The notes under the pieces: generated by a model
Databases searched by the model: none
The model's input: only the letters and a program-made list of their open reading frames with translations
What the model was told of the DNA's origin: nothing
Source: Berberis thunbergii
Lineage: Eukaryota > Streptophyta > Magnoliopsida > Ranunculales > Berberidaceae
Length of the DNA: 64,000 nt
NCBI GenBank assembly: GCA_003290165.1
Contig: QNQO01005809.1
Location: 248,001 to 312,000 of the forward strand
Direction: 5' to 3'
Made by a program: the position numbers and the translations under genes
Shown here: one piece after another, positions 43,991-64,000 of the stretch
How the letters are laid out: every line of letters begins with the position of its first letter
Position numbering within the stretch: the stretch's first letter is position 1

Positions 43991-44810
43991 TCACAGGAGA
44001 TCCTAAACAGGTGACAAGATTTAGTTGTGTCGCATTCCATGATGGTATGATCCTTGGTCATTTAATAAGTCTCGTGGAGCACGAACATAAACCCAAGTGA
44101 TATCTCTGAAATCTAAAGCATACGTCTGTAAGACTTGTGTGGTGCATCCCACGTGACTGCCAATGTTTTGTAAGTCTAGTGGAGAAAAACACTTGGTTCA
44201 TGTCGGTAAGTCTCATAGGAACGTGACGATTAGACCTTGCGAGGTTATGGAACATTGATTGGACAGAAGTTTTCTTTTGATCGAGTAATAAAAAATTTGA
44301 GGCTTATGAGCCCTTTCCATCAAGGAAGTAACTGGTTGGAATAAATCAAACTCCTACTTAGGTGAACCTCGCTATATCAGTGATCATTGTCTAGTTTGCT
44401 TTCTTCTCCCCGTGACTCTGTTTATTTTATCTTGAATGCTTATTTGTCTTTACATTGTTATATTGTTTGTATGCTCAACTTGCATACCTAGGATTTGTTT
44501 ATGGGATTTTGCAAAAGGGTTTCAACTAAGTGTTTACTTTATAGTGAATCAAAATTAAACTTGTGAACCTTGTGGTTTTGACTTAGCTTAAGTCACCCCA
44601 TAAGCCTTCAATAAGTTTACGTGAAGAACTTCAAAATTGAATACTTCCGCTTGTTTTTCAGAACAAATTCAATTTTCAAAAAGGGATTATTCACCCCTCT
44701 AGTCAATATTAGCCTAGTCTAGTGCACTCTTTGTGAGTATTATAAGCATACCTCACACTTTCACCTACGCTCCATCCTTGTTATAGGGGTTAGATTTGAC
44801 CCGGGAGTCA
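43991..44810. other. Repeat debris with a possible copia LTR remnant
   Basis: No gene is seen. The stretch 'aaaagggattattcacccctct' at 44678-44700 resembles the sequence around the 5' LTR end of some Ty1/copia elements. Nothing else of such an element is recognisable. Confidence 0.35.
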
Positions 44811-46438
44811 TGATATCATTTTGTGTCGAGTCATTTTTATGTCATATTGTGCAATCAAAGAATATATTTACGCAATTTTATTTTCGTGTTTCTCTATACT
44901 TTCTCAGGTAGCTTGCGTTATTTTTGTAGTAATTTATGTTTTTGTTATTTTGTAGGTTGCTAATAGCAGGACTCAATAAGAAGTTGAAATAGATGCAAAT
45001 TGGATGAACTTAGACTTGTGGCAAAAGGAAATTTGGACGAATTAGGAGACTAGATAATATATTAAAAGAGCGAGAGACGAACCTTAGGGAACTCGCTTGC
45101 ACTAGGACAGCTGCACAAAACCATCATTGCCATAGACCTTCCACCAACACTTTCCTCTCTCACCGTCCCCTTCATACCAGCAACCGTCGCAACACACACC
45201 ACACATAGTCGTCATCATCGATCGCCCCTTCTCAGCCCTCCTATTAGTCGTCATCCTCTGTTACACGCAACAACCATGTCGCCACCATCAAGCCCTTTCC
45301 CTTTCTCGCAAACCACAACTCTCGTCAGATCTCTCTCTCGCCTACTCAATCTCTTTCCAAATTGCAACCAACAATTCCCTTCCCTCTCATTCACAGACAT
45401 TTTCAATGCAACAACATCTCTCTCTGGCACGCGTGAAAGCAGCACCCAGACAGACGCAGACCACGCATCAGAGAGATGTCACTTATATCTCCCCACACGC
45501 TATTCACACCCCTGCAATCTCTCTACCACCATGCAACAATTAGCGACACCAGTGTTTTCTCTTACATGTTTCTATTTTTAGTTTGACATTGAATTGTACC
45601 TTGTTATTTAATCATGATTAATATGTCTAGCTAAACCTCTTTTTTAGCTAGGGGAATTCGAAGCCTCAAACATGTGTTTTATGGATTAATTAAATTCAAT
45701 CATTCCTTGCTTGTTAGTAAATGTGTTTTGCTTAACTATTTTATATGGAACTTATCTTTGTATGTTTGTTAAGGTGGCAAACTTAGTAAGCATGCTAGGA
45801 TTTGATGCTAGGATATAGAAGAGTTTCACCTAATAGTTATAATGTTATATTCATAAGTAGTAAATGTCAATGGACGTAGGTAATGTTAAGTAAAACCTAT
45901 TGAACATACTTGTAATTGATTAGTTCCTGTTCATATTTTTTTATAGAACTTAATGATCTCGGATTGTTTATCTAACTTATGATTACTTATTAGATAACAC
46001 GAAGAGAATCGCTTGAAAGCGATGTTGAGTTTAATTCAATGAATTTGGGAAAATAATAAGGTTAATGCAGTGCGTTCACGGAATCGGGGACATTGTCATT
46101 CATGAGTTAGTAAAAGAATTATTGGAGTTTAAATCATGATCATATATTTGGTGTGTGGAGATGAAACTCTTAGTTAATTGCTCATCGTTGACTTTCTTTA
46201 AATTTTTACCATTTTTGCATTAATCTTCTTAGTAATTTTCTTAATTTAAAATCACAAAAATTTCAACCCCCAACATTTTCTTATTTATTTAGTTAGTTGT
46301 TTTCTTTTTACCCCTTAGTGTTAGTTAGTTAGTTAGCTAGTTAGCAAACCCTCCAATCCCAGCTATAGAACGATCTCTACTTATTCATTACTATGACTAC
46401 AAACAGTATTAAGTAGTGTATTAGTAAAATATTGCATC
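44811..46438 (+). repeat. Diverged solo Athila-type LTR
   Basis: It begins TGATATCATT and ends 'taaaatattgcatc'. It keeps the Athila LTR layout: a C-rich middle (45150-45540), 'taatatgtctagctaaac', 'agtaagcatgctaggattt', and 'ctccaatcccagctatagaacgatc'. Flanking agtca (44806-44810) and ggtca (46439-46443) could be a decayed 5-bp target duplication. It is more diverged from the other LTRs than they are from one another. No internal sequence adjoins it. Confidence 0.75.
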
Positions 46439-47701
46439 GGTCAAACAAATCGATATGAATCATAAGGAATCAATGTATAATCAGGAGCAAGTGCATAAAG
46501 TTATCTCTGAAAATAGAAGTGACAATAAGAAGTCTTGTACGATCTTCAACTAAACTAAACTGACACTTAGAATTGGCTTCCCTTTCCCCTTGCCTCTTCT
46601 TAGTTTTTTGCTTTTGGATTTGGACCGATGAGTTGATTGAACCTGTATTTGCCCAATGGATAAATCTGGCTAATGGTAAGACTCCCTCCGGGTTCGTTGT
46701 ACTCTTATCTTCGACAAATGGCCCAACATTTAATGCAAATTGCCATTTAATGCAGATCGAAGCATATGGTTGCCTGGCTGGTTAAATGCTATTAACGAGA
46801 ATAGTAATTCACTATTCTCAACAATTAGCCTTGGAGACTTTTTGTCCATCGTGCTACTGCAACTTATTTGTACCAATGGTATGAATTCCTCTGTTTCAGT
46901 TAAGAGCCTTTCTGGTGATTTTATTTTAACATCTAGTCTGTCTAGACCCTTTAAAGGATGATCATAGCCGTACCATACGTATTAGTGTTGAATGAGTTAT
47001 GATGAGCCAAGTTGTGAGTACCGGTCAGTTCACTAACTGGTTGGGATCATTTTCACACAATAGCTAAATGAGTCGCATGATGACATGTTAAAGCACAAAC
47101 ATGCCATACTAAATTTTGCAGATTTTCACTTTTGCTAAAGAAAGTGGCACCAATGCCGTTCCTAATGCTGTTAAGAGACCCCCAAAAATGTTTATACAGT
47201 TTGAGAATTGGAATGAACCAAATATATATAGGACTTACTATTATTTTTTTTTATCCTTATCATCCCAATAGAGTTGCAGGAATCCAGTCCAGGAAAGATA
47301 AAAGTACCACTATAAACTAACAGAGTTTGAATTGATGGAAACATAAAATGTCCTGATCTTGCCTTTGAGACCACTATCAAATGATGAAGGAAAAAAGGTA
47401 CAATAAAAAGAATTAAGAAAAAAAGAAGGAAAAAATACAACTTCCTATATCAAAGAGTGCCGCTTGAAGATCGCTTTTACATTCCGGAAAGAATTTGACA
47501 ACAGCTGGGAGGGGATGATTGATTCACCAGGTAGGAGAATGGACTTCTCTGGTGAAGCATTGAACTACACTTGAGACGAAGAATCTACAGAGAGATTTTA
47601 CTTGATTCTATGTCATCTAAACTATCTAGGAGATGCAAAACCCCAAAGAAAACGGAAATGGATCATCTGTGGCTACAAAAAGAAAATAAAGCTCAAGTTT
47701 C
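46439..47701. other. Intergenic region and myosin 3' UTR
   Basis: This lies downstream of the myosin stop codon on the minus strand. The part near 47702 should be 3' UTR. I find no clear AATAAA signal on the minus strand and no further gene. A 70-codon plus-strand frame at 46573 starts with a hydrophobic stretch but has no recognisable domain and is not called. Confidence 0.5.
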
Positions 47702-60786
<13,085 letters not shown>

Positions 60787-63216
60787 CTAAAAAATGTCAA
60801 AGGGGACTAGATCAACTTACTGTTATGAATCTTATGATATACAAGTGCACAAACTTTTAGTGCAAGAATCTACAATAAAGATTATTGCCTGGCTCCAAAA
60901 GAGACTAACTACTACATGGAACCCAGAAAGCCAAGAATAGTATGCAAAAAAAATTCCAACTGATTATATTTCCATTTTCAGTGAATATAATATATCTACA
61001 TTTTATCATACATGAACTTTTATGCTTATAGTAAGTTCCTGTTTCTACAAATTTAGTGAACTTTTAATTAGTGTAGTTATTTTGAGTTTGAGAATTATTG
61101 AAACGGGAACTCATATGGAACTTCGTGTATATATCAAAAGATTCTAGAATGGCATTTTGTTGACGGATGAGCTAACTGACATAGTGAGTGCTTACATTGT
61201 ACAGCACGAACCTTGTAATAGCAAGGCCATATTTCAAAGAGACAAAAAAGACCTAATAAAACTATCTATTTCTTTAAAATAGACTAAACATTAGCAACTT
61301 TTTACTTACCATTAGTATTTTCCTATTGTGAAAATTTCCAACAGAATCAACTTATATCATGGGCATAAAATTGATGTAAGTAGTATTATGGGTTAGTTTA
61401 GTAATAATAATATTAAGTATAGTTAAGCCTATTCTATAAGCCCAAAATAGTAGTTATGGCATTATTAGCCAATTAGGGTTAGGTCAATTAGCTTGCCAAA
61501 TAGGTTAGGAATATTATAAATCAGGCAAAGATTGTTCATTGTTCGTCGGTTGATGATTGAAAGAATAGTTATTTTCTTAGTTGTTTCATCAACTTTTATC
61601 GTAGTTTTATTTCAATTCTTGTTAGTTTATCTCGATTATTGTTCCTTTATTTTGATTATTGTTCCTTAGTTCTATCAATTGTGCTTCTTTTGTATGATGC
61701 AAACAAAATCAGACAAATATGTAGAAGAAAAACTTGGGTGACAGAAAAAGAGAGAATCAAGGCAGTTTAAGCCATGGAAGGATGGAAGAATTCGAAAAGC
61801 ATCTAGGACACAGAAATAGAACAAGAGAGGATCCGCACAGAAAGATTGGGAGAATGAACTAGCAGAATGCAACAGTAAATCCAAGAAGAGATTGAGACGA
61901 AGGTAGAGACAGCAGTAGAGAAGTGACTACTAAAGGCAAAGGAAAGGGAGATGAAGAGGATGGAACTGGCAACAAAGAGGCCAGTAGACACCCATAATCA
62001 TCAACACCATCTTCGGCAGCACCTTAGGTGGCGGGCACATGCCAACACCTAGTCGTCCCCCCATCGCAACCCATTCCTTGCCAGGCGGCGGCACACCAAC
62101 AAGTAGGTGGATAGGCTAGGCCGATCGACACGCTCCCTCCCCTAGCCGTCCCCTCAGCCACCACCACCGCCCAAATCTGCCCCACTTCCCGCCACATTTG
62201 TTCAAACCCCTCCTCCCTCCGCACAACCCATCTCTCCACCACCAATCAGTCCTAACCCCACCCAAACCCCGCAACGAAGAGAAAATAAAAGGGAGATAGA
62301 GGAATGAGATGTACCTAATTTGGATCTTCTCCGAACAGAATTGCCATCGATCGTCCCCAACGACCTGCAATGGCAAATGTATTTTTCGGAGAGGACCAAA
62401 CCAAGCCCCGCCGAGTTTACCTGTTACCAAGGATTGTGATATCGTTTTTCGAGTTACTTTCGATCTCCTGATTTTAAGAAATATTTCGATGTGTAAAGAA
62501 AAAACGTAAAAATTTTGAGGATACATGAAATATATATAATGAATTTCGAGGGTGTATTAAATATGTGAAAAAATAAGATGCAAGTAAATAAATATATTAA
62601 ATGCATTAAAAGAAACCAAAATACCTATAATTAGAAAATTAGTGGTAGTTTCAAAAATCAATATATAAGTAGAAGAAGTCATAGTTAAAAAATTAGGGGG
62701 TGATTTCAAAATCAATAAATAATTAGAATAAATGATAATTAGAAAAAATAATTCGAAATTTATGAAAAAACTCCAAATTTTCGAATAAAATCCTCGAAAT
62801 AATGTATTTTAGTAGCTAGTTTTGTATTTTTATGAAAAAAACGAAATTTATGAAAATCCGGAAATGTACGAAAAAAATTTGAACTCTTTTCGTAACTTCA
62901 AAAAAACAAAAAATTTGTTGAAATTTTCTATAATTTCGCGAAATCACAATCCTTGCATGTTATATTGCAAACTCTTGATCAAGTCTGTCACCAGGATGGC
63001 GAGATGTTCCCCCATGACAATTGTATTCCTCAATATCACAGTGCCCCCTCGACCAACTCCCATGTGGGCCATCATGGTGGATTTCATTTCAGAAGTAGCT
63101 CTGCTGAAGAAGTGGACTATGTTTGTGAATAACATTTAGGGAGGATAAGTTATTTACACCACCCACTTTACTTCATAACACCCATGAGTTTCAATCATAT
63201 TCTCATGTGGACCAGG
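60787..63216. other. Region upstream of the first myosin exon found
   Basis: If transcription starts beyond the window this is intron; otherwise it is promoter. I searched the minus strand for the expected N-terminal SH3-like segment (VGSHVW-E-DP type) and did not find it. The region 61390-61680 has LTR-promoter-like AT-rich sequence with 'tattataaatc', and 61990-62280 is C-rich. Neither can be assigned. Short frames here have no recognisable domain. Confidence 0.5.
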
Positions 63217-63755
63217 CTATGCAGTTAAAACAACGTTATAACGCCGATATAACACTTAACAGGGGTGAGTCATTACGTTATGACATTATCACGTTATGGT
63301 ATCACAACTTCGATATAATGGCATTATATGGCCGTTATTGAGATAAGGTTTTTTTTTCAATAACTCCGTTTTAACGTTTTGTTCTAATACATAAAAAAAT
63401 AAATTAAAAAATAAAAAATAAAAAATAAATACCCCCTTCACTCTCAATCGAACCAGAACCTTAGACTCATAGGAAAAAATGAGAACCAGAGCTTGATGTC
63501 ACCAATCGACAGAGAACGGGAGAAGAATGGAAGAAGACGAAGAGTCGATCGCACTCTCTGTTGGCTGTTGCGATCTCACTCCCGTACGAAGGAAATTTGT
63601 TTTTTTATTTATTTTTTTGTTTTTAAAATTAATGTTATGAACATGATTTACTTTTTTACTCTATAATACATTTATATTTTGTGGGGGTATTAAAAATATA
63701 TTTAAAAAAAACTATTCCGTTATATATCGTTACGTTATTCGTTTTAACTGCATAG
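63217..63755. mobile_element. hAT-like MITE
   Basis: This 539-bp AT-rich element has inverted ends CTATGCAGTTAAAAC and GTTTTAACTGCATAG (perfect over 15 bp, with weaker similarity further in). It is flanked by a perfect 8-bp target duplication, ggaccagg (63209-63216 and 63756-63763). An 8-bp duplication is the hAT signature. It has no transposase frame. The interior includes 'ataaaaaataaaaaataaaa' repeats at 63400-63430. Confidence 0.85.
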
Positions 63756-64000
63756 GGACCAGGTTATTTGCAGCCCCAAAAAGGCCATTTACTACCACCA
63801 CAAGCTGCTGGTTCATGTGTTTCTGATCACTAAAAACTGAATAAATACCACCGTGGAGCAAAATTTGTGATCTCGTTTGCTATATGTTTGTAGCAAAGTT
63901 TGAGAAGTACGTGTGCATACACTTTCAAATAGGGAAGTGGATGTCCCTTGAGCAACGAATTCTCGTGGATATTGTTGTTGGCACCAAAATTTTGATTTGA
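63756..64000. other. Flank beyond the hAT-like MITE
   Basis: This starts with the duplicated ggaccagg and continues the sequence interrupted at 63208. I see no exon or recognisable feature up to the end of the window. Confidence 0.4.

Noticed and set aside
46573..46785. 70-codon frame starting with a hydrophobic segment (possible signal peptide)
   Set aside because: It is a single short frame with no domain, no homologous copy in view, and sits in the intergenic region next to the myosin 3' end.
62116..62526. 136-codon minus-strand frame upstream of the myosin, tested as the missing N-terminal exon
   Set aside because: It lacks the expected VWVEDP and GEV motifs. The one 'GVWVG' match is a chance feature of G-rich sequence.
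62822..63139. 105-codon plus-strand frame and the overlapping minus-strand frame
   Set aside because: Both strands are open over the same 190 bases with no recognisable domain. I could not choose a strand or a function, so neither is called.

Overview
This window is nuclear DNA from a flowering plant, most likely a eudicot. It has a multi-exon gene with GT-AG introns, Ty3/gypsy retrotransposons of the Tat and Athila lineages, and small non-autonomous DNA transposons. I see no prokaryotic genes, tRNA or rRNA genes, and no CRISPR array. The species cannot be named from the sequence.

Positions 1-46440 are almost entirely retrotransposons inserted into one another. The outermost is a plus-strand Tat element (about 296-43701): a 5'-truncated LTR, gag, the C-terminal part of pol, an antisense extra ORF, and the 3' LTR. 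Two blocks interrupt it. The first (2014-10791) holds a truncated Athila-type LTR on the minus strand and a minus-strand Tat copy with its own LTR, gag, pol and antisense ORF. The second (12852-40380) is an Athila element (Athila-1). Athila-1 contains Athila-2 (21205-38327), Athila-2 contains Athila-3 (29357-36060), and Athila-3 contains a small 10-bp-TSD DNA element (33089-33647). A related DNA element sits in Athila-1 (15912-16901), and a solo LTR with a perfect 5-bp target duplication splits the gag of Athila-2 (23136-25531). Target duplications and comparison of sister copies support this order: Tat, Athila-1, Athila-2, Athila-3, DNA element. Nearly all retroelement coding capacity is broken by stops, frameshifts, internal deletions or lost catalytic residues.

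Positions 43702-46440 hold further repeat debris: a palindromic MITE-like stretch, a possible copia remnant and a diverged solo Athila LTR.

Positions 47702-60786 on the minus strand carry the one clear host gene, a class XI myosin closest to Arabidopsis XI-K in my recognition. I resolve 36 coding exons. They join in frame to 1486 codons plus a stop and cover most of the motor, six IQ motifs, the coiled coil and the globular cargo-binding tail. The first 40-50 residues are not found in the 3.2 kb upstream that the window contains, so the 5' exon or exons either lie beyond position 64000 or are missing. Introns carry a candidate MITE, SINE/copia-like remnants and a 23-base G run. The upstream region has a hAT-like MITE with a perfect 8-bp target duplication (63217-63755).

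I found no undescribed functional system. The most informative parts are the ordered nest of insertions, a small family of DNA elements with 10-bp target duplications, and ORFs formed by retroelement deletions.
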